Below, one piece after another: positions 35,052-46,224 of a stretch of 64,000 bases of DNA. The translations under genes were made by a program, and so were the position numbers. This stretch comes from Viridothelium virens (lineage: Eukaryota > Ascomycota > Dothideomycetes > Trypetheliales > Trypetheliaceae): the NCBI GenBank assembly GCA_010094025.1, contig ML991829.1:62001-126000 (forward strand). Direction: 5' to 3'. A model generated the notes under the pieces. The model was not told the DNA's origin. It did no database searches and saw nothing but the letters and a program-made list of their open reading frames with translations. Position 1 is the first letter of the stretch; each line of letters opens with the position of its first letter.

Positions 35052-38000
35052 ATGGACGGTGTCAGTGCTGCGGCATCCATCATCGCCCTCTGGCAAATTA
35101 CCGAAGAGATCGCAAAAATTGCTCAAGACGCTATCAAAGCTCCAGAAGAGTACAAAAAGCTCAGATCAGGGCTCGAGAACATCAGGTTTGTGTTGGAGAG
35201 GCTCCAGAAACGTGAAGAGGACGCGCAACGGCAGCCGGGCTTGACATACTATGAGGGCATTCTCCAATTGCGCCATAGAGATGGGCCTCTCGCACGGCTC
35301 AGAGCAACCTCAGAAGCTTTGAAAGATGAACTAAATCCCACAGAAGGATTGAGGAAGTTCGAAACCGTACGAAGACTCCGATACCATTGGGACAAGAAGA
35401 AGTTCGAGGAATATTTGAATCAACTTGATAGATACAGCAACCAAATCTCCCAGATATTAGATGGGGATCAATTTGCCTTATCTCTGTATTCTGAAGCCCG
35501 TATCGAAGAGATCCAAGGCAAATTCGAGATAGTGCACAAGACCGGGGAAGATAGCAATGCTCGGATTAAGCAGTTGCAACATGAAGCCTCGGACCAGTCT
35601 GGTCTACTTAAAGGCGTTGCCGCTCGTATGGAGAGGCTCGAGCTGAGTCAACAAACCGAACAGGACAGACTCAGAGAAAAAGAGAGTGAGCAGGAAAGGA
35701 ATGAGATTATCCGCTGGCTCTCACCACTCAAAACCTTGGAGAAACAACAGCAGTTACTTGAAGGAAGTTTTCGAAGTGGCAAGTGGTTTCTGGACGAAAG
35801 TATTGAATTCAAGAAATGGCAAGAAGGCCGCCATTGGGAGTTACGTGCTCACGGAGAGCCAGGATCAGGCAAGGTAAGGTGAGCAGACGATCTTTCAACG
35901 CAGAAATAACATTAGACCAGACTGTTCTTTCCGCATTCGTTGCGGATCACTTGAAGACACACTTCCCGTCCGAAAAGTTTGCAGTACTCTGCATTTATCT
36001 TGAGCAGCAAAATCGTAATAACCAAACCCCAGACAATCTGCTCAGCGACCTCATTAAGCAAATGATCCAACAAAACGAATTTACTACCATATCGGAAGAC
36101 TTAAAGAGATTGTATCGTGAAGCAATAGTTAGAGAAACAAGACCCTCCGCGCAAGAGTTTCGGAAGATCTTTATTGATCTCTTGAAATCTTATGCGAGAG
36201 TTTACCTTCTAGTTGATGGACTTGACGAAGCTTCGACTAAAGCGAGCGATTGGCTGCAGTTTGAGCTGCCGAGGATCCAGTCTGAAAAGTTGAGCATCAT
36301 GTTCACGTCCAGAGATTCTGTTAGAAGTAGCGATGACATCGTCTCCTGTGATGCAGGTCAAGAAGAAGATGTCCGGCTCTACTGGCGTTGTGACACATGT
36401 GATGCTGGCAAAGGATACTATGATGTCTGCCAAAGATGCATGGATGCGGGTCGTTACTGCAAGGACAGATCGCATCAGCTTGAAGAGATGATGCCAGTCG
36501 AGATCACCGTTGAGACTCCTTCTGAGGAGATTCAGAGATACGTCAAGGAGGAGATTGATAAAGAAATTAGGAAAGCTAATACTAGCGACTGGGATCCGGC
36601 CTTGTACTCCAAAACTCGCCGCAAGGGGTTTGGGGGCCAACTTGTGCACGATAAGGAACTGCTGGAGAGGATACCCAAAACCATATCAGAGCGAGCAGGC
36701 AGAAAGTTCATATTTGCGAAGCTATATATGGATTCTTTAAAGCTACAGCGCACACTCGCTGACATTGAGGATGCTTTGGAAGACCTTCCAGACTCACTCA
36801 ATGAACAATACGAGAAAATCATCAACGAGCGCATCAAGACCCAAGAAAGCAGGTCTGATCGAGAAAATTCGATGAAGATTATTTCCCTTGTGTGCTGTGC
36901 AGGCATTGGGCGGAATCTGAATCTAACAGAGCTTCAACATGCTCTGGCCATTAGACCTGGGGAGAGAAAACTCAACAAGAGGCGAGTCTTGACAAGAGAT
37001 GATATATTAGATCTTACCAAAGGCCTCATCGCGATTGAATATGAAGAAGGCGGCGCCGTCGTACGGCCATTCCACCTTACATTCCAAGAATGGTTTGACA
37101 TCAATCGTGATGACTGGTTCCCAAGCGCTGACCTCGACATGGCAAATGCGTGTTTGGGTTATCTTAATCTCGAGGATCTGTCATCGCGTACTCTGGTGGT
37201 TAGTTACGAGCAGCGGGCTCAAGAGTATCCTTTCATCGCCTACGCATCTCAGGAATGGGGTAACCACGTACGCCAGGCTGGTCATGACCTGGACTTACAA
37301 GCAACTGCCTTGGGCTATATCCGTAATCGAGATCAAATAGCGGCCTGGTCGCAAGCAGCATGGTACACAAAACCACACGGTTTTGCCGGGTGGGACGTTC
37401 GAAAACCCGTAGACGGAGTCCATGTCTGTGCTTGGTTCGGACTAACCTCCCTCATCGACGAATGGAACAAGCTCGAAAAAATTGACTTTGACGTCCAAGA
37501 AATGACTTATGGGCAGACAGCCTTGATGTATGCCTGTAGGAAAGGTCATGTTGATACTGTGGATAGGCTTCTACAGCTAGGAGCCCTTCCTGAGCTGCGA
37601 AGTTCCAAGGGAAGGACAGCACTATTCGAAGCAGTCCGTCGTCCTCGTCCATACATCGATGATGAGCACGATGATGTCAAAACAGACATCCTCGTCGATC
37701 ACCTACTACGCGAGCAGAAAGTTCATGTTAATCTGCGGGATAACTTTGGGCTAACTGCTCTGATGCATGCAACTGAACTGCAGCACCTACAATCCGTCCG
37801 GTCCCTATTAGAGCATCCCGATATCAGTCTCAACATGCAAGATCCTGGTGGTGTCACTCCCCTTTCACGAGCAGTGCTCGTCGAATGGGAGGATGGAGTT
37901 GCGGTCCTGCTAGGAAAGACCGACATAGATGTAAACCTTGCAGAACTCGGCGGGCGCTCTTCCTTGATCCTCGCTGCAGAGAGAGACTATTTGTCCATTG

Positions 38001-39346
38001 TGCTAGCACTACTGGATCGTGGAGCCGAAACGGAATTGAAAGACTTACAAGGAGCCACCGCAGTCATGCGCGCTATTTCAGCAGGCGCTACTGACGTCGT
38101 GGATGCCTTGCTAGAACGTAACGTAGATATCTCTTGCAAAGACGAGGACAATCGTGGGCTCATGCATGCCGCTGCGAATAACGGTGAATCCGAGATCATA
38201 CACACCTTGCAATCCAAGGGCCTTAGCCTCGATCAGAGAGACAAGTTTGGGATGACAGCACTTCACAATGCATGCCAACACGGCAATGTTGATGTGGTTG
38301 AAACTTTGGCCCGACTTGGAGCAGACATGACGTTGGAAGATAATTTCCGCAGAACTCCTGCCATGATTGCCTGGCAATACGGACGGGAGAGTGTCATTCA
38401 TGTCTTCGAAGCTAGAGCCAAAGAAAGCAATGGGAAGTTAGACATGCCTCCAGAGGAAGAGCTACCCATCTGGTCGCTTGCAATGCAGGGTTTGGAAGAT
38501 CGCCTCAAAACTTCGATATCGTCCGGCAAAGTCGATCTTTCCGCCACTGAGCCTATCACCGAGAATAGCGCAGTTCACTGTGCCATTGAAGCAAACCAAA
38601 TTGCCGTTCTTCGGGTACTTTTGTCCGACAAAGCGATCTCCTATTCCTCAGGTAACTGCCGCGGGATGACACCGCTGCATCTCGCAGCCATGTTTGGGAA
38701 TGTCGAAGCGATGGACCTTCTTTTGGCCAAAGGGCCAAAACTCGACGCCATAGATCAGTGGGGTCAGACATCTCTAACCATCGCCCTGAAGAACAGACAT
38801 TTCGAAGTCTGCGTCAGACTTATCGAGGCAGGAGCATGCGTCAACCCTCCTGCGATTGCGAATGACCAGCCCTTCAACACTGTAAGCTCGCAGCAGGCAT
38901 CCATACAGCGGCTCTTCTTCGCAGCCGTCGACTCCGGGTCAATCATTACCACTCAACGACTCTTGGAGGCTGGTGCCGATATCCTAGCCGTCAACGATGC
39001 CGGACGGACTGCGCGAGAGATTGCGAAGAGGAGCGACAACGCAGATTTACAAAAGCTACTGTCGACAAGTCGAAGCTACTTTTTCACCGCACCCGAACGC
39101 CGAGGAACGATGGAACATGCCAATGTTCAAGAAGGCGTAGTGCTCGCTCAAGACATATCTGAGATTGCCAGCAGCCGTGTGGAAGAGACGGTAGATGATG
39201 CTATCCAGGACACTGCGGAACGTCTTCGGAAGGTACGTTTCGTGGGCAGGCAAGACCGCACTGAAACTGCGCCACTTGCCGGGTTTGGAGTAGGACGTCT
39301 CAGGATGCCCTTTCCCATGCCAGCGGATGCCAAAGAAGGGTCCTAG
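35052..39346 (+). CDS. STAND receptor: HeLo-like, NACHT with ZZ-like finger, ankyrin repeats
   Basis: Two exons (35052-35873, 35921-39346) give 1415 residues. The start MDGVSAAASIIALWQI resembles HeLo-like N-terminal domains of fungal STAND proteins. A coiled-coil linker leads to IIRWLSPLKTLEKQQQ and GKWFLDESIEFKKWQ, the usual lead-in to a NACHT domain. Walker A is GEPGSGKT (residues 268-275), split by the intron after the lysine. Walker B is LLVDGLDEAS with Asp373, followed by sensor-like MFTSRDS. Then comes a zinc-finger-like insert, WRCDTC to CKDRSHQ (residues 429-460), resembling a ZZ finger. VEITVETPSEEIQRYVKEEI resumes the STAND core. Residues about 800-1320 form roughly 14 ankyrin repeats (GQTALMYACRKGHVDTVDRLL and so on). 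Such proteins act as intracellular sensors in fungal self/non-self or symbiont recognition. Ligand and effector output are unknown. The gene looks whole. Confidence 0.88.
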
Positions 39347-39894
39347 GTAGAGTCTGGACCGAACATTGATACCCTTGCTATGTAAAGTACCCTTTGTAAC
39401 GAACAGCCTGAAGCTAATCAATAGGATCTACTTACTATCCAAGGAATTAAACTTTGCATGAAGTACTCAGCTTTGGTATATGACCCGGATCTATATCACC
39501 GTCAAGCCTTATATCGATCCATGCACTTGTAAAGCCCTAGGAGATAGGATGCAGCAGCGAATGGAGTAAAGATCAGGTTCAGAGTAATCTAGAGTGTCGC
39601 AGAAACTTTTCGAGAGTCCGGTTCTGTGCCAGCCATCTCGTAACCATCTATCAATAAAAGCAAGCAATACACATATAATCATGCGTCACATGCATCCCCA
39701 ATCTTTGCCAATATTCGGAGACGCGTATGACACTCGCCACGCAAATGTGGACAATGGGTCAGATTGCGTGGGATCCGATATTGGTTGGAATTCGAAAAAA
39801 CATGCGACGGTATCCCAAGATCTCCATCATTGGATCAGCAGAACTTCTCATAGGCCTCATTGCGTACCTCGCCGTGAACTGCGCCATGCCTCTC
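39347..39894. other. Intergenic, convergent 3' ends
   Basis: 3' flanks of the STAND gene and of the cytidylyltransferase. A frame starting at 39594 has no recognisable product. Confidence 0.5.
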
Positions 39895-41486
39895 TCAACT
39901 CTGTTCTTTCGCCTCCTGCAACCTCTTCTCCCTCAACTCTTCCGCCATCCTTTCTTCTTCCTCCCTCCTTCTCACTGCCTCCTCGCCCAACCCCTTCACC
40001 CCCTTCACCCGCTGCCTCTCCTCATACATCGCTCGGCTCTTCAGTATCCTCTCCACAATGCTCGCCGCATTCACATCCGCAAACTCATGACTATCAATCT
40101 GCCGAAAGATGCCCAACTTCTTCGCATCCGTATACGGATCCTGCGGCAACGGCGTAAACCCCGTCGGTCCATGGTACACCATATCCGGCGGGCCCCTCCC
40201 CTTACAATACGGCAGCGACGAGAGGTACACATGGTTGGGCATGAAGGGCGCCGACACCGCAACCGCATGAACATAGCGGCACGGCAGCAGACACAGCAGG
40301 CGCTCGTAGACGTTCATGATCGGGTAGTTGACGCCCTTCCAGTAGTTGATGACCTCATCGTCGTGGACCCCTACGATCACAAAGCACGGCGGATAGTCCC
40401 AGCCCGCCTTCGCGACCCGCTCCTCCGCCCGGTGCGCCTCGTCCCAGCCGTGTTGGTGGCCGAGGTACGTCTCGTGCTCGGTGATCAGGTGCAGGAATTC
40501 GATGTGGCCGCAGGAGAACAGATCCCAGCCGCCGTCGACGTAGATGATGCGTTGGTCGGGCTGCGCGGACCGGCCTTCGATCAGGCGGAAGAAGGAGCCG
40601 GGTTTGTGGTCTGGCGAGGGGGGATCGAGGGTGGAGACGGGGAGGAGATGGCTGGGGTTTCGCTCGTATGGAGGTGTCCAGAGATAGACTTCGGGACCCG
40701 GGGCGTGGCCGCTTTCGTCCGTGGCATAGGACTGGATTCGAGAGCGCATTTCGGCACCGGTGGTCTTGCGTTCCTGCTCATTGCCGCTGCCTTCTTCGCC
40801 GTTCAAGACGGCCTCGAGGTTCTTGATGAAGTGGGTTTTGGTGCAAAGGAGCATACGGCCGACGAGCTCGGTGGTCGATATTCCGGGAGTTCGTTTGACG
40901 ACTTTGAAGCGGCCGGCGGCTTTGACAAATCGGTAGCAGTCTTCGCCGCTACTGTCAGAGGTAATGTCGTCTCCATGGACAACGTATTTGCAGCCATAAT
41001 GTGTGATCCATGGTAGAGTGGTGACATAAGGAGCGTAGGGGACAGCTTTGGTCACCCATCGGCAGGCTTCAGTTGCAAAGACGCTGTACGGGCGCCATCA
41101 GCTTTGTACCACTGGTCAGATAGCCAGTGGCGCTGATGACACACTCACCGTTCGTCAAGCGTCATTACCGTTGGACCTTTGTGTTCGAGGATGTCCTCGT
41201 CTGAATGAATTCCAACCCAAAGCTCACTGCCGAGCTGACGGGCCTGGAGCATTGCCCCTGCGTGACCATGATGCTGAAAGTCGAAGCAGCCATCGACCCA
41301 GATTCTGTCATCGGAGAGAGGTGCATCCTCTTGAGGATCGACGGGCCAATCACCTGGATTGGGTATTTCGGCCGCCTGTCGTGTGGATTAGTTGTGTGTA
41401 GTGGCTTGCAGATGATGCTCGGTAAGGAGATGAATGCAAGAATCTGCAGGTCAGTCACGCACTTCTGGATTTTGCTCTGATGCCAT
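39895..41486 (-). CDS. ECT1: Ethanolamine-phosphate cytidylyltransferase
   Basis: Three exons (41486-41463, 41375-41149, 41083-39895) give 479 residues, starting MASEQNPE. The first cytidylyltransferase domain has RIWVDGCFDFQHHGHAGAML with the HxGH motif, GIHSDEDILEHKGPTVMTLDER, and RTPGISTTELVGRM with the nucleotide-binding RTxGIST motif. The second domain reads IIYVDGGWDLFSCGHIEFLH, so the first histidine of HxGH is replaced by serine; no second RTxGIST motif is seen, which suggests a catalytically weak second half. The enzyme makes CDP-ethanolamine from CTP and phosphoethanolamine, the rate-setting step of the Kennedy route to phosphatidylethanolamine. The C-terminus ends in a long Glu/Arg helix (RRREEEERMAEELREKR). 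Joins give a continuous, family-like protein. Confidence 0.94.
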
Positions 41487-42235
41487 GGAGGAAGTCGTAC
41501 TCCGTAGAAAGCGTTCAATGGTTCGTATGGGCGAGTACCACAAGCAGAAGATGGGGGCTTAGTCACATCATGTCCATCGTACCAGTGGAAAAGACTAGAG
41601 CTAGCAAGGCAAAAATCTAGGAGTGCAGTGTGGTGGGGCTCAAACCACGGACAAGTCACGAATTAGTATCCTTGGCCGTTTGATGTTTTTTTGACGTTGA
41701 CGTGCAGCGAAACACACGCCGCGCCAAGCCTAAGCTGAAGCCCTGCATGCAGCACCTGTCCGTCTCATCACACTCGCTCCCAGGCCTAGCCTCAGCGAAG
41801 ACAAACACGTCCGTACTCATGAACAGGATCAGTGACGAGTGGTGATAAGATCTGATCTGTTGTGATCTGATCTACTAATCTGTCTAGCAAGCAACCCAAT
41901 CTCATCTCGGCCAGCAGCTCCTTTGATCTGGAAGGATCAGGATCTAGGGGCGGACCCTAAGGTGCTAAGATATATTACCCCGTGCCCCCAGTCCCCCCCA
42001 GTGCCCCACAGGGTTGATCCAACCGTCTGTTGGGATACATCTAGTGAGCCAGAGCAGCGGTGCCTCCTCACCATTCGTAACAGCTCGACTAAGCAGCCTC
42101 TCGGCTTTCTTCCCTCCCCTGACGCGCCCCTGGCCTCCCTTATCCCTTTGGCCCTCTTCGGGAAGGAAGCTGCTCCCTTACCGTAACCCTATAGGAGCTA
42201 GGCACCTAGGCCCACAGGGCCACAGGGAACGGAGC
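41487..42235. promoter_or_regulatory. Divergent intergenic region with GATCTGATCT repeats
   Basis: Holds promoters of the cytidylyltransferase (-) and the gene at 42236 (+). GATCTGATCT occurs at 41849-41858 and 41864-41873, with further GATC words around 41918-41945. A C-rich patch (CCCCCAGTCCCCCCCAG) lies near 41985. No gene supported. Confidence 0.45.
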
Positions 42236-43843
42236 ATGGCAAAAGCCTCAACCTCCTCTCCGGGTTCGAATGGCGGCGGTCGAGTCTTTTCCAGGAAGAG
42301 TGTGTTGTGGAATCCCAAGACCCGGGATCACGTCGACTCCACCATCACTGGTGCTCCCCTCGTTGACCCTAACGGCTTCGAAGACAAGCACAGCAGCAAT
42401 TCCTCTACCCGCTCCAAACGCCGCGAATCATCTCTCCATAGTCTGACGACATCGGTTACTGAGTTTGGAACCTCCGTTCGTCGTTCCGTCTCGCTACGCA
42501 CCCCCACCGACACCTCACCATCCCAAGCACGCGAGTTTACATTTGGCCCTTCGGGCTCTTTGTCGTCCACCTCGCCCAAGAAGAGATCCGCCTCGGCTGC
42601 CAGTCATTATAACAAGCCCCCGCTGTCAGTGCCGGGCTTCTCAAGGAAGAAGAAATCCTCCGAGAGTGTTGATCACGGATACACAAGTTTTGCAGAAGGA
42701 GCGGTACCGAGAGGCAAGTTTGGCATGCTAGTGGCACCTTTCGGTACGAGGTCACGAGGTGACGATATGGGGAAACCCTCATCGAATTCGTACGCCTCTA
42801 CCTTGGCCTATACGCAGACCAGTACGACGTTGGGTCCACCGGCGTCGATACCTTCATCATCCGGAGGCAATCAGAATCCAAATCTCGTGTACCAACATAT
42901 ACATGATCTGGCATCGAAAAGAATATCGACGTTGGATTATTTACGGAAAGCGTAAGTGGCATCAGCAACCTGCAAAGGAGTTGTAGCTAATCAGGCATAC
43001 TCCAGTCACGAAGGCCGCATATACTGGTTCAACACCCTCCACTTCACCAAATCCGACCTCTCCCGCCTCTCCTACTTCGAGCCCCGCAAGCTCTCCCGCC
43101 GAGCAACAAACTACCTCCTCCTCGGCTACTCCCTCCCCACCATCCTCGACCTGAATTCCCAAACCCCGATCGAATACCTCCGCGCCCTGAACGCTCTCCT
43201 CACCGAATTCGAATCTTACCAAACCCTGCACCCCCCAGACGCCACCGCCTCCTCCTCCCTCTCCCGCGCGCGAATCCCGCAGATCTTCAAACGCACCACC
43301 GCCTCCTCCAAAGCGCGCCGCGCCTCCTCCGCCACCCAATCGCTCGCCCCCTCCGCCGACGCCTCCACCACCACGCCCATCGAGCCCTCCAGCGCCACCG
43401 ACGCCTGGCCCGACGCCGGCAACGGCCTCACCACCACCACCAGCAACACCGGTACCGCAACTACCACGTACACCTCGCCGACGTCAGAGACCGGGGGCGG
43501 CGGTAGTGGTGGCTCGGCGCTCGCGCCCGACTCGCTGCTTCCCAACGAGTCGTACACTCTGCTGCTGACGCCGTCCTTGCCTTTCGAGCCGGACTTCTTC
43601 GAGACGTTCGCTACCCTCTGTGATGTCCTTATTGATACCTACACGAAGATCATGAGTCTCCTGGAGCGGCCGGAGAATGTGGCGGGGAGCCCCGGGGTCG
43701 GAGATCTGTTTGCGAAGGCGGATGCGAAGGTTAGGAAGGTCTTGGTTGCGGGGGTGGTGCGTGAATTCGAGGAGGCGAGTCGGGTGGGGGCAAGGGGGGA
43801 GGTAGGTGGGGGGGGGAGGGTGGTATTGGGGGGGTTGATGTAG
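42236..43843 (+). CDS. Conserved fungal protein, unknown function
   Basis: Two exons (42236-42951, 43006-43843) give 517 residues. The first 200 residues are Ser/Thr-rich and probably disordered. The conserved part begins at NPNLVYQHIHDLASKRISTL and crosses the intron into RKAHEGRIYWFNTLHFTK, then DLSRLSYFEPRKLSRRATNY and LLLGYSLPTILDL, followed by a helix EYLRALNALLTEFE. After a variable Ser/Thr/Gly linker comes NESYTLLLTPSLPFEPDFFE and TLCDVLIDTYTKIMSLL. The pattern looks like a well-conserved fungal family, but I cannot name a function. No membrane helix or signal peptide. The splice junction (GC|T CAC) keeps phase. Confidence 0.75.
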
Positions 43844-44395
43844 CGGTTTGGATGAGATGTGTTGGGAATGAGATGGGATCGAGTGGGATCGGTTGGGAGG
43901 ATGCGGAGTAAAAGGGATGCTAGGCGTCAATCTGAATGGACATGATGGGATGATTTGCATACTCGGGGAGTCATTTGTGTTGGATCTGATATGCGGATTC
44001 TAGACTTGCTGGATACTTGTCTGATGAGCCACGTTGATGAAGGGAATAATGAGCGGGCAGTGATACTCATGGGCGCTGACATCTCTACTGATGCCTTGAC
44101 ACTAAGAAATATACTATCATCTACATTACATACTATGATAATTCCGCCATTCTATTCAAGAAGTGAAGCTTCATTATTTTTACGAATAGGTGTATTATCC
44201 TCCATATCATCCGTGGGTCTCATTGGACATCCCTATACAATAATACAAGAGTATCCGGAGTCGGGAGATACTAAGAAGAGAAGGATTAGATTCTAACAAG
44301 CATCTTATCGTCCGAGCTGAGGCTCTCTTAGTCATTGAGTTTCCCCCTTGACAAAGTCCCACCACGTCGCGGAAATTTCCTTAAAAACAATAGAC
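43844..44395. other. Intergenic, AT-rich patch
   Basis: Between convergent genes. The stretch 44095-44290 is AT-richer than its neighbours, with many ATA and TAT words. No gene recognised. Confidence 0.45.
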
Positions 44396-46224
44396 CTAGG
44401 TATCAAGAACGTCGCCATAGTTTCCGAACCCTGCTCTACGGGCCTTTTTCGCGTAGCCCATGCCGTCGTTGACTGTCCGACTATAGACAGCTGCAGTTGG
44501 CAAAATGAGTGGTGATGCAGTTGAGGTTATAGCAGTGATTCCAGTGCCGTTAGTAGGCGGGACTGACGTACTGGCAGTAGGCGTCGAAAATATTGAAGTG
44601 CCGTTAGTAGGTAGGACTGACGTACTAGCAGTAGGCGTCGAAAATGCTGAAGTGCCATTGAGTGTCGAAGTTGCATTTGAGGGCCCGCCTGAACTGATAG
44701 TCGGTCCAAAATCGAAGCAGACAGAGGGGAACGGATGGTTGTAGTCCTATTGTTCCTTCGTTAGTGATACGCAGAGTCGCCTACACAACAAATGAAGTAC
44801 TTACTGCAAGATCTATCTTGAAAAGCGGGTCTCCGTCGTCATTAACTTTATTCGCTTGGACTAAGAGCTGGGCACCAATGCTGGAATCGAGTCGCACGCC
44901 GTCCTTGTGGTGTGGAGAGGGATTCGAAGGGCACGCTCCAGTCGTCGAGATGATGGCTTCAAGGGTAGCATTGACGTACGGCATCTTAAGGTCTAATCCA
45001 ATCTCGTAGCCATGCTCCAGAACTTCGGCTTTTAGGTTGAGGTTCGGTTGGGTAAAGATTTCCACACTTCCCGAGATTGTGGCATTGGCTTGCCATGGCA
45101 GGATATCCACCGAGGGAGTCCAGCCTGAGAATTTATTATTGGAGGAATCAAGCAGATCGAGTTCAAGAAGAGCATCGTCGGAGATGGATACTGTCATGCC
45201 GCCCGTCACGCCTGCACTTCCGGAGAGTGGGCCGACTGACATGCCAAGGTCGATGTCTAGGTTTGGACCAATGTCGAGGATTCCACCTGGAATCTCAATG
45301 CCATCTAGAGGGACGCTGAGGACCGTGACAGACTTGCTAAAACCAGTGTCTGAAAGATCACCAGAGACAGTGAGGCCGAGCTTGGCAGTAGCCGAGACGC
45401 CTTTTGGCTGCAGCTTCGCGGTAAATCCTTTGAACTCAAAGAAATGGGTCTTAATATCAAGCTCAAAGTCGAACTCGCCTTTCGTTCCAGAGCCATCTGA
45501 TTCAAGTCCGATAGAGAATGCACCTTTCGATAGGTTTATGCTGCCATTATTCAATTCGTGGTTGAAGTCTACCGTCCAATCCTTGGAATAGTCCCGTCGA
45601 GAAATGGGCGAGCTCGGAGTAGATATATGACCAACGTGCAGATCGTAAGTGTGGGCAGCCGAAGTCCAGTTTTGGGCGTTACCAGAGAGGCTAGCAGTCC
45701 TCTCAGGTATGTTGTATGCAATATTGTTGACCTGAAAAGGCTCACGGTCTGCATTCAAGCCGCAGTCACCTGGGCCAGCAACCATCACGAAAGAGTGATT
45801 GTCATGTGTATTTACCCAATTCCAGGCGCTTTGAGCATATTGAAAAGTCTCGTCGTCCTTGAAGGTCAACTGTATGGAAGTATCATTGCAGTCGACTGAA
45901 CTCAGCATGTTCGAAAAATTTTCCAGAGGAAGGATACTCTCGTCATCATCGGGGGTATAGACGGTGAAATTGGCAAGCAGGGCATCGGAATCCGCTGGTT
46001 TTATAGCACGTTAGTCTGTAAGGTATTGATGGTCGTGGTCCCATCGAAAGCCTACCTGGAGCACCCCAGTAAAGATCAGTAGCATTTTGAAGCTCAAGGT
46101 TGGAAAGTGCCGCTCTCTTGACGAGCGTGCCATCACCATGCGTTGGTACAACTGGTTTCAACACGGTCGTATAGGCATGGGGTACGAAGAGAAGTAGACA
46201 CAGAGATTTAAAGAGTGTGGTCAT
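44396..46224 (-). CDS. Secreted DUF7029/DUF7223-type protein
   Basis: Three exons (46224-46056, 45994-44805, 44746-44396) give 569 residues. A signal peptide is visible (MTTLFKSLCLLLFVPHAY). Residues about 60-160 resemble DUF7029: LLANFTVYTPDDDESILPL, SVDCNDTSIQLTF, FQYAQSAWNWVNTHDNHSF, VAGPGDCG and REPFQVNNI. The following beta-rich part (DYSKDWTVDFNHELNNGS, LKAEVLEHGYEIGLDLKM and others) fits DUF7223. The last exon encodes a Ser/Thr-rich tail with a tandem repeat of about 18 residues (NGTSxFSTPTASTSVxPT), likely O-glycosylated. Such proteins are extracellular or wall-associated in fungi, with unknown function. No adhesin domain is seen. Family names are from memory of motifs. Confidence 0.78.
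44543..44650. repeat. 54-bp tandem repeat, two copies
   Basis: Copies at 44543-44596 and 44597-44650 differ at few positions, and a partial third copy follows. The unit is 18 codons, so repeat number can change without shifting the frame. It encodes the Ser/Thr-rich tail of the secreted DUF7029/DUF7223 protein. Confidence 0.85.

Noticed and set aside
39727-41016. 429-codon frame on the plus strand
   Set aside because: It lies antisense to the ECT1 exon, which has clear motifs and fitting introns; its protein is low-complexity and unlike any family.
43216-43557. Gly/Val-rich minus-strand frame within the gene at 42236
   Set aside because: Shadow of the Ser/Thr linker of the real exon.
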